In this document: piece by piece, positions 35,555 to 43,103 of the stretch
Layout: the number at the start of each line of letters is the position of its first letter
Numbering within the stretch: the first letter of the stretch is position 1
Translations under genes and position numbers: made by a program
Notes under the pieces: generated by a model
What the model was told of the DNA's origin: nothing
Databases searched by the model: none
What the model saw: the letters and a program-made list of their open reading frames with translations, nothing else
Assembly (NCBI RefSeq): GCF_052050035.1
Contig: NZ_CP189882.1
Span: 3,844,001-3,908,000 of the forward strand
Reading direction: 5' to 3'
Length of the DNA stretch: 64,000 nt
Origin: Symbiopectobacterium purcellii_A
GTDB taxonomy: Bacteria > Pseudomonadota > Gammaproteobacteria > Enterobacterales > Enterobacteriaceae

Positions 35555-35705
35555 TACAGCACCGAACAAGGCAAAACAGAAAGGCTGACGCAAGAAACGG
35601 CGGGCCAATCGTCAGTCATCGCTAAGCAGGCTTTCGAATTTAACCGCTTCAACCAGATATCCCAGCAAGCCAGCCAATGCGCTACCAACATCAAGGCCAA
35701 ATCAG

Positions 35706-35891
35706 ATGAGCGACAAATCATTATTCGGACGGTGGTCAGGAAAGACCCGGTTAGCGGCCGGTGCGTACCTGATGATGTTGCTGGCCGGTTGCTCGACTAT
35801 ACGTACCATTTACGTGCCAGCGCAATGCACGGCGATACCGGCAAACCTGACACAACCAGTGTTAGCGCCATTGCCACCGCCTGCCGATTGA
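35706..35891 (+). CDS. Rz1: Rz1-like o-spanin lipoprotein nested in Rz (61 aa)
   Basis: Read in another frame inside Rz: MSDKSLFGRWSGKTRLAAGA then YLMMLLAGCSTIRTIYVPAQ. The signal peptide has lipobox LLAGC (Cys29) and the mature part is proline-rich (LTQPVLAPLPPPAD). Nested o-spanin genes are standard in lambdoid phages. Lies downstream of the MITE2 and is intact. Confidence 0.87.
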   Translation: MSDKSLFGRWSGKTRLAAGAYLMMLLAGCSTIRTIYVPAQCTAIPANLTQPVLAPLPPPAD

Positions 35892-36010
35892 CATACGCGC
35901 AGGCTGTTTACTGGATTGATCCGCTGCTGACTGCGATTGACCAGGCGAATAGCCAATTGGCAGGCATTCGGCAGATTGAGGTGGAGAGAAAGAATTTACC
36001 CGACGAGTAG

Positions 36011-36205
36011 ATACAGATTTGTTCAACTGCAAAGGCAGGCGATCAATTCTTAATGGCTGTGATGACAGCAAGTGGCGGCGCAACGTCGAGAGACGCGGCA
36101 ATGCTGCGAAACATGAGGCTCGGTTAATCCGGGCCTTTTTGTGTCCGCAATATTCCCGCGCACCAATAGCGCATCTAAAAACACCGAAAACCTGGCGTTG
36201 ACGTC
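36011..36205. other. Short gap between spanin genes and bacteriocin
   Basis: Holds no gene that I can support. A hairpin-like stretch with aggctcggttaatccgggcct and a T-run (ttttt near 36138) at about 36115-36142 could terminate the lysis transcript. A TTGACG (36198-36203) is a candidate -35 for the bacteriocin. Confidence 0.45.
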
Positions 36206-36222
36206 GTGTCAGAACAGGTTTT

Positions 36223-36238
36223 CTGTACAAATATACAG
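36223..36238 (+). promoter_or_regulatory. LexA (SOS) box before the bacteriocin gene
   Basis: ctgtacaaatatacag fits the CTG-N10-CAG LexA consensus exactly and lies 24 bp before ATG 36263. TTGACG at 36198-36203 could be the -35, placing the box over the start of transcription as in colicin operons. Predicts SOS induction independent of phage late transcription. Confidence 0.82.
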
Positions 36239-36262
36239 CATCAATATAAGGAGCGTTATCTG

Positions 36263-37597
36263 ATGGCTGACGAAGAAGAAAAAACCACGAGAAAAAAACG
36301 CAGTCCCGGTGGCTATGATAGCCATAATCTCGGGGGCCATACCACGCATCATGGTGACGGTACCGCCACCACAACCGATAATCGTGGCTCAATAAGCCAC
36401 TATTCCGGCAGTGATCGCCGCTCTAGCAGTCATACTCACCGTGGCGGTGGCAATGGTGGCGAGCGTGGAGACCGACATCGACATCAAGGCCCGAATAACG
36501 CCGAGATAGCGGCTCAACGGGCGCGTTATCAGCAGGCTCACGCCTTGTTGAGTCAGGTAAAGACACTTTCCCTGTCCGGGGCGATGATAACGCCTGAGGC
36601 ACTGGCCCACCCTGTCCCGGTTTTCTCGGTCGCCGGCGTGGGCAGCATTGCCCTCACCGACATCTCTACCGCGGCTTTGCTGGCCGGATTGCGCACGGCT
36701 ATCAGTGCATTAGCCAGCGCAGGCGCGGAAATCGCCGCAGCGACACCAATGGGATTTTTGGTCGCTTCAGCTTTTTATTCGCCAAAGGTCGGTATCGGCA
36801 GTGACAAGGTGCCGGGCAGAACCCCTGAAAATTTCTTTTCACTGGCGCTCCCCGCTCAGGTGATGAATTTACCGGATAAAACAGCCCTGGCGCAGGCAGC
36901 AGATACCTCGGGTACAGTAAACATGCCGGTACGCGGTGTATTAACCGCTGAAAAAGCGATTGACATCAAGGTGGTCAGACATCCTACCGTACAGCCTGTC
37001 AAGGTGGTGAAAGCAAAATACGATGTCAGTACCGGACTGTATGTCCATGACGTTGTCGAGGTACCGGGTGGAAAACTGGTGACAACACCACCGGTAATGG
37101 CCGATATTCCCTCATTGGGACCGTTGATAACGCCAATCGCTGACGTGCCCGTCACCGTGCATACCGGCGGCGAAAGCCATCCCCCTGCGGTGCCCATCAC
37201 CCCCTTTCCTGACGCCTTTGATTCAGTCAACCGGGATATTATACTGGTCTATCCCGACGATGCGGGGATGGAGCCGGTCTATGTGATGTTCAACAAGCCC
37301 CGAAAAGGCGCAAAACCCGCCGGGCATGATTATCATCCGCATCCTGAAACAGAAGAAATCACTGGATTTTCGGGTCTTATTCAGAAAAATCCAAAGACAC
37401 CTAAACAGGGTGGTTCAGGAAAAAGAAGCCGTTGGATTGATGATAAGGGTCGTACTATTTACGAATGGGACTACCAACACGGCGAACTGGAAGGTTATCG
37501 GGCCAGTGATGGCGAGCATATTGGCAGCTTTGACCCTAAAACCGGTCAGCAAAGCAAACCCGCAGTACCGGGGCGCAACATTAAAAAATATCTGTGA
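36263..37597 (+). CDS. Colicin-E3-type 16S rRNase bacteriocin without receptor-binding coiled coil (444 aa)
   Basis: Residues 1-90 are Gly/His/Ser-rich and look disordered. Residues about 95-310 resemble the colicin/S-type pyocin translocation region (VYVMFNKPRKGAKPAGHDYH near its end). Residues about 345-444 match the colicin E3 cytotoxic domain, with YEWDYQHGELEGYRASDGEH and NIKKYL. E3's catalytic D510, H513, E517 and R545 correspond to D403, H406, E410 and R438 here. It cuts 16S rRNA near the decoding site of target cells. E3 has a coiled-coil hairpin of about 135 residues between translocation and toxic parts; here the two join directly. Ribosome site aaggag precedes ATG 36263. Immunity gene 8 bp downstream. 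Confidence 0.9.
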   Translation: MADEEEKTTRKKRSPGGYDSHNLGGHTTHHGDGTATTTDNRGSISHYSGSDRRSSSHTHRGGGNGGERGDRHRHQGPNNAEIAAQRARYQQAHALLSQVKTLSLSGAMITPEALAHPVPVFSVAGVGSIALTDISTAALLAGLRTAISALASAGAEIAAATPMGFLVASAFYSPKVGIGSDKVPGRTPENFFSLALPAQVMNLPDKTALAQAADTSGTVNMPVRGVLTAEKAIDIKVVRHPTVQPVKVVKAKYDVSTGLYVHDVVEVPGGKLVTTPPVMADIPSLGPLITPIADVPVTVHTGGESHPPAVPITPFPDAFDSVNRDIILVYPDDAGMEPVYVMFNKPRKGAKPAGHDYHPHPETEEITGFSGLIQKNPKTPKQGGSGKRSRWIDDKGRTIYEWDYQHGELEGYRASDGEHIGSFDPKTGQQSKPAVPGRNIKKYL

Positions 37598-37605
37598 GGT
37601 GGGGT

Positions 37606-38226
37606 ATGGGATTAAAATTAAATTTAGAATGGTTTGATAAATCAACAGAAAATTTAGTTGCTAAAGAATATTCGCGTGACTTACGTGACGATGGCTCTGT
37701 GATTGAACAGTTAGGCTTGCCGATTGAAGACAATGTCAATAATGGCACGTTTGACGTTGAATCGCATTGGATAAATATACTACAACCCTATTTTAAGCAT
37801 CAGATTCAGTCTGAAAAATATAATTATTTTGTTTCGTTTGTCTATCGAGACGAATGGCCGAAAGACATGCGTACCTTACGCTGGGATTTGCACGGACACC
37901 CTTCTGCCCATGAGCAGAACGGAAGCTGGCACATGACAGTAACCCCGGAGATAAGCGGGGAAATTCTACGCGCCAGTTATCAATATCATGGAAACCGCTT
38001 ACCCAATGCCATGATGCGGGTGCATCTGCTGGGCGGCACCTTCGACTGTGATTTGGGTCATGTGGGAACCACCCTATCCTTTACCCCCAAAAACAGACAG
38101 TTAACCCAAGGTCAGGCGTTTGAGGTGGTGCATCCGGTTACCCCCACCCGGCACCGGCATAAATCCCTGAAATTTATCGGGCCTATGCCATTGATTATAG
38201 AACTGGCGGTGCGTATTGAGGGCTAA
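37606..38226 (+). CDS. E3-type immunity protein fused to an unrecognised C-terminal domain (206 aa)
   Basis: Residues 1-84 match colicin E3 immunity protein closely (MGLKLNLEWFDKSTENLVAK, DDGSVIEQLGLPIEDNVNNG, FDVESHW, YFVSFVYRDEW), which normally ends at this point. Here the frame continues for 122 residues (PKDMRTLRWDLHGHPSAHEQ, MRVHLLGGTFDCDLGHVGTT, GPMPLIIELAVRIEG) of likely beta-rich sequence that I cannot assign. Base composition shifts from AT-rich to GC-rich at the joint near 37858, pointing to fusion of two sources. The immunity part should block the toxin domain above. Ribosome site gaggtgggg. Confidence 0.88.
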   Translation: MGLKLNLEWFDKSTENLVAKEYSRDLRDDGSVIEQLGLPIEDNVNNGTFDVESHWINILQPYFKHQIQSEKYNYFVSFVYRDEWPKDMRTLRWDLHGHPSAHEQNGSWHMTVTPEISGEILRASYQYHGNRLPNAMMRVHLLGGTFDCDLGHVGTTLSFTPKNRQLTQGQAFEVVHPVTPTRHRHKSLKFIGPMPLIIELAVRIEG

Positions 38227-38261
38227 ATAATCACCAAAGTCACTGTTACTAAAAGAAAAAC

Positions 38262-38291
38262 CCGCCAAAAAAATAACAGGCGGGTTTCCGT
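38262..38291 (+). terminator. Terminator after the immunity gene
   Basis: aaacccgcc and ggcgggttt arms around an A-rich loop (aaaaaaataaca), closing the bacteriocin operon. Confidence 0.82.
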
Positions 38292-38401
38292 GGTGTGTGG
38301 CGAAAAAGAGAAAAGGTAAAACGAATAAAGAGCGAATAGCTTTTGTTGTATCTGTCCATTAGCGCCTGGCATCTGCCGGGCTTTTCTTTATGAGGTCTCT
38401 C

Positions 38402-38752
38402 ATGCCAGCGCTAATACCTCGTGCCTGCCGTAAGCGTGGTTGCCCAGGCACAACAACTGATCGCTCAGGCTACTGCGAGAAGCATAGGCATGAAGGTTGG
38501 CAGCAACACCAACAAGGCAAGAGCAGGCATGAGCGTGGTTATGGTCGCCCGTGGGATATCATTCGTGCTCGCATCCTGAAGCGTGACAATCATCTGTGTC
38601 AAGAATGCCTACGCAATGGCCGTGCAGTAGAGGCTAAGACGGTTGACCACATCAACGCTAAGGCGCATGGGGGTACCGATGATGATAGCAATCTTGAATC
38701 ACTTTGCTGGTCCTGCCATCACTCGAAAACAGGGCGTGAACGCTTCAAATGA
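38402..38752 (+). CDS. HNH endonuclease of the packaging module (116 aa)
   Basis: Zinc ligands and HNH motif are visible: CRKRGCPG, KRDNHLCQECLRNGRAVEAK, TVDHINAKAHGGTDDDSNLE, SLCWSCHHSKTGRERF. Such HNH proteins sit next to terminase in HK97-like phages and take part in genome cutting during packaging. ATG 38402 preferred over 38390 (aggtctctc before it). Confidence 0.9.
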   Translation: MPALIPRACRKRGCPGTTTDRSGYCEKHRHEGWQQHQQGKSRHERGYGRPWDIIRARILKRDNHLCQECLRNGRAVEAKTVDHINAKAHGGTDDDSNLESLCWSCHHSKTGRERFK

Positions 38753-38898
38753 TAGCGATTCTCATCAAGGGGAGGGGGAGGGGAAATCTCTACAGCCCTG
38801 TCGCTCCAGTACCGCCGCCTAGCCTTTCTTCACATCGCCGCAGGTTAGAAACTTTTTTTTGGGGTTCCCCATACGATGATTAATAGGAGTTTTCGATT

Positions 38899-39372
38899 AT
38901 GTCTGGACCACCGAAAACCCCGACCCATCTACGTTTGGTGAGGGGTAACCCATCAAAACGCCCGATCAACAAAAATGAGCCGCAACCGACAAAAGGGGTC
39001 CCCCCAACGCCGAAGCATTTTACCAAGCAAGGTAAGTACTGGTTTAAGCGATTGGGCGATCAATTAGCAGGGATCGGCGTACTCACAGCGCTTGATGGAA
39101 AGGCGCTTGAAATGTTGGTCGACGCCTACGTTGACTATCGACTTATTAAAGAAACGCTGGAGCGCGAGGGCGCGACAAAAGAAATCACCACCACTACTGG
39201 TGATGTCAGGGTTAAGCCGAGCGATTTTTTTGGTGAGAGCCGAGAAGCCAGAAAAGAAGTCCGAGGTTGGCTTCAGGAATTTGGCATGACGCCATCCAGC
39301 CGATCAAAAGTAAATGTGGGTGATCCGGGCGAGAGTGATCCTCTTGCTGAATTTCTTAACGCGAGGGATTAA
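38899..39372 (+). CDS. Terminase small subunit, P27 family (157 aa)
   Basis: MSGPPKTPTHLRLVRGNPSK and KRPINKNEPQPTKG are the P27-family start; GKYWFKRLGDQLAGIGVLTA and DALEMLVDAYVDYRLIKE follow. Recognises phage DNA for packaging. Its stop overlaps the large subunit start. Confidence 0.93.
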   Translation: MSGPPKTPTHLRLVRGNPSKRPINKNEPQPTKGVPPTPKHFTKQGKYWFKRLGDQLAGIGVLTALDGKALEMLVDAYVDYRLIKETLEREGATKEITTTTGDVRVKPSDFFGESREARKEVRGWLQEFGMTPSSRSKVNVGDPGESDPLAEFLNARD

Positions 39373-41129
39373 TGGCAAACGTTGCTGATGGTATTCGCTA
39401 CGCTGAACGTGTCGTGGCGGGGGATATTATTGCCTGCGAGTACGTGCGCCTGGCATGCCAGCGTTTTCTTGATGACTTAAAGCATGGCGAAGCCCGTAAC
39501 ATTTATTTCAGCGAGCCACGCGCACAACACATCCTCAATTTTTATAAGTTCGTACCACACGTTAAGGGCAATCTGGCTGGACAGCCCATCGAATTGATGG
39601 ACTGGCATGTGTTTATTCTGATCAATATCTTCGGCTTTGTTATACCGCTGATGGATGAGCAGACCGGGGAGGTCGTGTTACGCAACGATGGCAGCGGACG
39701 CCCGGTGATGGTACGCCGCTTCCGCACTGCCTATAACGAGGTGGCGCGCAAAAACGCCAAATCAACGCTGTCCTCCGGTATTGGCCTGTATATGACTGGC
39801 GCTGACAGCGAAGGGGGTGCCGAGGTCTATTCAGCGGCCACCACGCGCGATCAGGCCCGCATTGTGTTTGAAGATGCGAAAAACATGGTCAAAAAGGCCA
39901 AGGCGACGCTCGGCAGGTTGTTTGAATTCAACAAACTTGCCATTTACCAGGAACAAACAGCGTCAAAGTTTGAGCCGCTCTCATCGGATGCCAACAACCT
40001 CGACGGACTCAATATTCATTGTGGCATTGTCGATGAGTTGCACGCGCACAAAACCCGCGACGTGTGGGACGTTCTGGAGACGGCAACCGGCGCTCGCCTG
40101 CAATCATTACTGTTTGGCATCACCACGGCGGGGTTCAATAAAGAAGGTATCTGTTACGAACTGCGTGATTACGCCATCAAGGTGTTGCACGGCTATAACA
40201 GCGCGGTCGAGGGTGCAGTAAAGGACGATACGTTTTTTGCCATTATCTACACCCTGGATAAAGACGACGATCCCTTTGATGAGACCGTCTGGCAGAAAGC
40301 CAATCCCGGACTTGGCATCTGCAAGCGCTGGGATGACCTGCGGCGGCTGGCTAAAAAAGCCAAAGAGCAGGTTTCAGCCCGCGTTAACTTTTTCACCAAG
40401 CACATGAATATCTGGGTGACCGCTGAGTCTGCCTGGATGGACATGATTAAGTGGGAGAAGTGTGAATACCTTGCCCCACAACACGAACTGAAGACCTACC
40501 CGATGTGGGTGGGGGTCGATCTGGCGCATAAAATCGATATTTGTGCCGCCGTCAAACTCTGGCGGGCAAACAATGGCCATGTGCATGCTGATTTTAAGTT
40601 CTGGTTACCCGAAGGGCGGTTGGAGCGATGCTCTGCACAAATGGCGCAGATGTATCGCAAGTGGGCAGATCTCAGCAAGTTAGCGCTGACTGACGGCGAC
40701 GTTATTGACCATGCACAAATCAAAGCCGACCTTCTGGAATGGATTAATGGAGAAAACCTGAGAGAGACAGGTTTTGACCCGTGGAGCGCCCTGCAATTCA
40801 GCATTGCGATGCGTGATGATGGTGTAGCGATGGTGGAAGTCCCTCAAACGGTCAAAAATTTCTCTGAAGCGATGAAAGAGGTTGAAGCGCTGGTTTACGG
40901 TGAACGTTTTCACCACAGCAATCACCCGGTCATGAACTGGATGATGTCGAACGTGACCGTTAAGCCGGATAAACATGACAACATTTTCCCCAACAAATCG
41001 ACACCCGAAGCCAAAATTGACGGTCCCGCCGCATTGTTTACTGCGATGAGTCGGCTACTGGTCAATGGTGGTAATGAAATCGACTTCCTTTCAACGCTCG
41101 ATCCTGATGAAGACCTGTTGATGCTATGA
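39372..41129 (+). CDS. Terminase large subunit (585 aa)
   Basis: Terminase_1-type packaging ATPase-nuclease. The N-terminal ATPase contains FRTAYNEVARKNAKSTLSSG (P-loop-like), then EVYSAATTRDQARIVFEDAK. The Walker-B/DE-like segment is GIVDELHAHKTRDVWDVLET. The C-terminal nuclease has GVDLAHKIDICAAVK and the acidic LTDGDVID. Full length and intact. Confidence 0.94.
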   Translation: MANVADGIRYAERVVAGDIIACEYVRLACQRFLDDLKHGEARNIYFSEPRAQHILNFYKFVPHVKGNLAGQPIELMDWHVFILINIFGFVIPLMDEQTGEVVLRNDGSGRPVMVRRFRTAYNEVARKNAKSTLSSGIGLYMTGADSEGGAEVYSAATTRDQARIVFEDAKNMVKKAKATLGRLFEFNKLAIYQEQTASKFEPLSSDANNLDGLNIHCGIVDELHAHKTRDVWDVLETATGARLQSLLFGITTAGFNKEGICYELRDYAIKVLHGYNSAVEGAVKDDTFFAIIYTLDKDDDPFDETVWQKANPGLGICKRWDDLRRLAKKAKEQVSARVNFFTKHMNIWVTAESAWMDMIKWEKCEYLAPQHELKTYPMWVGVDLAHKIDICAAVKLWRANNGHVHADFKFWLPEGRLERCSAQMAQMYRKWADLSKLALTDGDVIDHAQIKADLLEWINGENLRETGFDPWSALQFSIAMRDDGVAMVEVPQTVKNFSEAMKEVEALVYGERFHHSNHPVMNWMMSNVTVKPDKHDNIFPNKSTPEAKIDGPAALFTAMSRLLVNGGNEIDFLSTLDPDEDLLML

Positions 41130-41284
41130 AATCACTGATTACTGATGTTATCGGGCTAGCCGGTTTCGGTTCGCTCACCGCTGGCGTGTATTTGCAATTT
41201 GGGGTGTCCGTGGCATTGATGCTGACTGGTGTCCTGTTGCTTATTTTTGCGCTGCTGGCTGCAAGGGGGAGAAATGCTGCTTGA
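41126..41284 (+). CDS. Small membrane protein between terminase and portal (52 aa)
   Basis: MKSLITDVIGLAGFGSLTAG then VALMLTGVLLLIFALLAARG: two hydrophobic stretches, probably two membrane helices. Overlaps the terminase stop by 4 bp and the portal start by 11 bp. Proteins like this occur here in HK97-type phages; function unknown. Confidence 0.7.
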   Translation: MKSLITDVIGLAGFGSLTAGVYLQFGVSVALMLTGVLLLIFALLAARGRNAA

Positions 41285-42503
41285 TGCCTTGTTTCGCAAC
41301 GAACCGCTGGAGAGTCCTGCGACACCGATCACCGGTGATGCAGCAGAAACAGACAATATTTTTGGCCGTGACGTTTTTGTGAGTCCCGAAACGGCCATGA
41401 AACTGGCTGCGGTTTATGCCTGTATCTACGTCATCTCATCAAACATTGCGCAGATGCCCCTGCATGTGATGCGCAAATCAAATAACAAGGTGGAGCCAGC
41501 GCGAGATCATCCTGTTTTTCACCTGGTACATGATGAGCCGAACGACTGGCAGACCAGCTACAAATGGCGCGAGCTGAAACAGCGCCATATCCTCGGTTGG
41601 GGAAATGGCTATACCCACATAAAGCGCAATCGCAGGGGCGAAGTTATCCAGCTTGAAGCGTGCATGCCGTGGGAAACCACGCTGCTGAATACTGGCGGGC
41701 GCTACACCTACGGTGTTTATAACGACGAAGGTTCATTTGCTATTAGTCCGGAAGATATGGTGCATATTCGGGCGCTGGGCAACGATCAGAAGATGGGCGT
41801 CAGCCCTGTACTACAGCATGCTGAAACCATCGGCATGGGCATGAGTGGGCAGAAATATACCGAAAATTTCTTCAGTGGAAATGCCCGCCCTGCCGGGATC
41901 GTGTCGGTTAAAGGGCCACTGAATAAAGACAGCTGGGGGTGGCTGAAAGACCAGTGGCAGAAGGCCACTGCCATGCTGCGCAGCCAGGAAAATAAAACTA
42001 TGCTGCTGCCTGCTGACCTTGACTATAAAGCGCTGACCATTTCTCCGGTCGATGCCCAGATCATCGACATGCTGAAGCTCAATCGCTCGATGATCGCCGG
42101 GATATATAACGTACCCGCACACATGATTAACGATCTGGAAAAGGCGACATTTTCCAACATCACCCAGCAAGCCATCCAGTTTGTGCGTTACACCATGCTG
42201 CCCTGGGTGACGAACTGGGAGCAGGAGCTAAACAGACGTTTGTTTACGCGTTCCGAGAGAGCTGCCGGATATTACACCCGTTTTAACCTCACTGGCCTGC
42301 TTCGCGGTACTCCGCAAGAGCGTGCGCAGTTCTATCACTTTGCTATCACTGATGGCTGGATGAGTCGTAACGAAGCCCGCGCCTTTGAAGACATGAACCC
42401 TGTGGATGGGCTGGACGAAATGCTGGTGAACGTTAATGCAGCCAACCCTGCCAGCGATTTTAAAACCACGAAAAATGATGATGGGGATAACACCAATGAA
42501 TGA
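41274..42503 (+). CDS. Portal protein, HK97 family (409 aa)
   Basis: HK97-type portal: AVYACIYVISSNIAQMPLHV, LIYG-like GWGNGYTHIKRNRRGEVIQL, GVSPVLQHAETIGMGMSGQK, YTENFFSGNARPAGIVSVKG. Forms the dodecameric DNA channel at one capsid vertex. ATG 41274 has ribosome site agggggag. Intact. Confidence 0.94.
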   Translation: MLLDALFRNEPLESPATPITGDAAETDNIFGRDVFVSPETAMKLAAVYACIYVISSNIAQMPLHVMRKSNNKVEPARDHPVFHLVHDEPNDWQTSYKWRELKQRHILGWGNGYTHIKRNRRGEVIQLEACMPWETTLLNTGGRYTYGVYNDEGSFAISPEDMVHIRALGNDQKMGVSPVLQHAETIGMGMSGQKYTENFFSGNARPAGIVSVKGPLNKDSWGWLKDQWQKATAMLRSQENKTMLLPADLDYKALTISPVDAQIIDMLKLNRSMIAGIYNVPAHMINDLEKATFSNITQQAIQFVRYTMLPWVTNWEQELNRRLFTRSERAAGYYTRFNLTGLLRGTPQERAQFYHFAITDGWMSRNEARAFEDMNPVDGLDEMLVNVNAANPASDFKTTKNDDGDNTNE

Positions 42504-43095
42504 TCGTGAATTGCGTTGCTATAGCGGCGAAGTTCGCACCGAACAGACGGGGGACGGACCAGCATACATTATCGGTTACGGCTCTGTTTTCAATTCCCGA
42601 TCCGAACCGCTATGGGGTTTTCGGGAAATCATCAAGCCGGGGGCGTTTGACGATGTGCTGAACGACGATGTGCGAGCGCTGTTCAACCACGATGCCAATT
42701 TTATTCTTGGTCGCTCAACAGCAGGAACACTGTTTGTGGCTGTTGATGATAAAGGGTTGCGCTATGACATTACCGCGCCCGATACGCAGACGATCCGCGA
42801 TCTGGTTTTGTCACCCATGGCTCGCGGCGATATCAGCCAGTCCTCCTTTGCTTTCCGTGTCGCTCGTGACGGGGAGCACTGGTACGAAGACGAAGAGGGG
42901 ATTGTTCTTCGTGAAATCACCAAGGTTTCCCGACTATTCGATGTCAGCCCGGTGACGTACCCGGCGTATCAAGAGGCCGATTCCGCGCTGCGTTCTATGG
43001 CGGCATGGCAGGAGGCGCGTGATAGCGGCGCAATACAGAAAGCTATCAATGAAAAAATGGCGCGTGAGCGTCTCCTTAATTTGATAAATGCGTGA
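42496..43095 (+). CDS. Prohead protease, HK97 family (199 aa)
   Basis: Serine protease of the HK97 prohead type: IIGYGSVFNSRSEPLWGFRE, catalytic His in ALFNHDANFILGRST, catalytic Ser in ISQSSFAFRV. Removes capsid N-terminal delta domains and scaffold. Starts 8 bp before the portal stop. Confidence 0.93.
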   Translation: MNDRELRCYSGEVRTEQTGDGPAYIIGYGSVFNSRSEPLWGFREIIKPGAFDDVLNDDVRALFNHDANFILGRSTAGTLFVAVDDKGLRYDITAPDTQTIRDLVLSPMARGDISQSSFAFRVARDGEHWYEDEEGIVLREITKVSRLFDVSPVTYPAYQEADSALRSMAAWQEARDSGAIQKAINEKMARERLLNLINA

Positions 43096-43103
43096 GGAAA
43101 GAC

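Larger units (their letters stand above)
35383..36010 (+). pseudogene. Rz: Rz-like i-spanin, interrupted by MITE2
   Basis: The first part MRLYFYAALAALIAALSFGV with YYYHGKY is the N-terminal membrane anchor. MITE2 follows (35463-35554). The periplasmic part then resumes: STEQGKTERLTQETAGQSSV, RLLDYTYHLRASAMHGDTGK, YAQAVYWIDPLLTAIDQANS, to 36010. TA duplication; removal restores one frame. The spanin complex disrupts the outer membrane at the last step of lysis. The embedded Rz1 gene is untouched. Confidence 0.87.
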
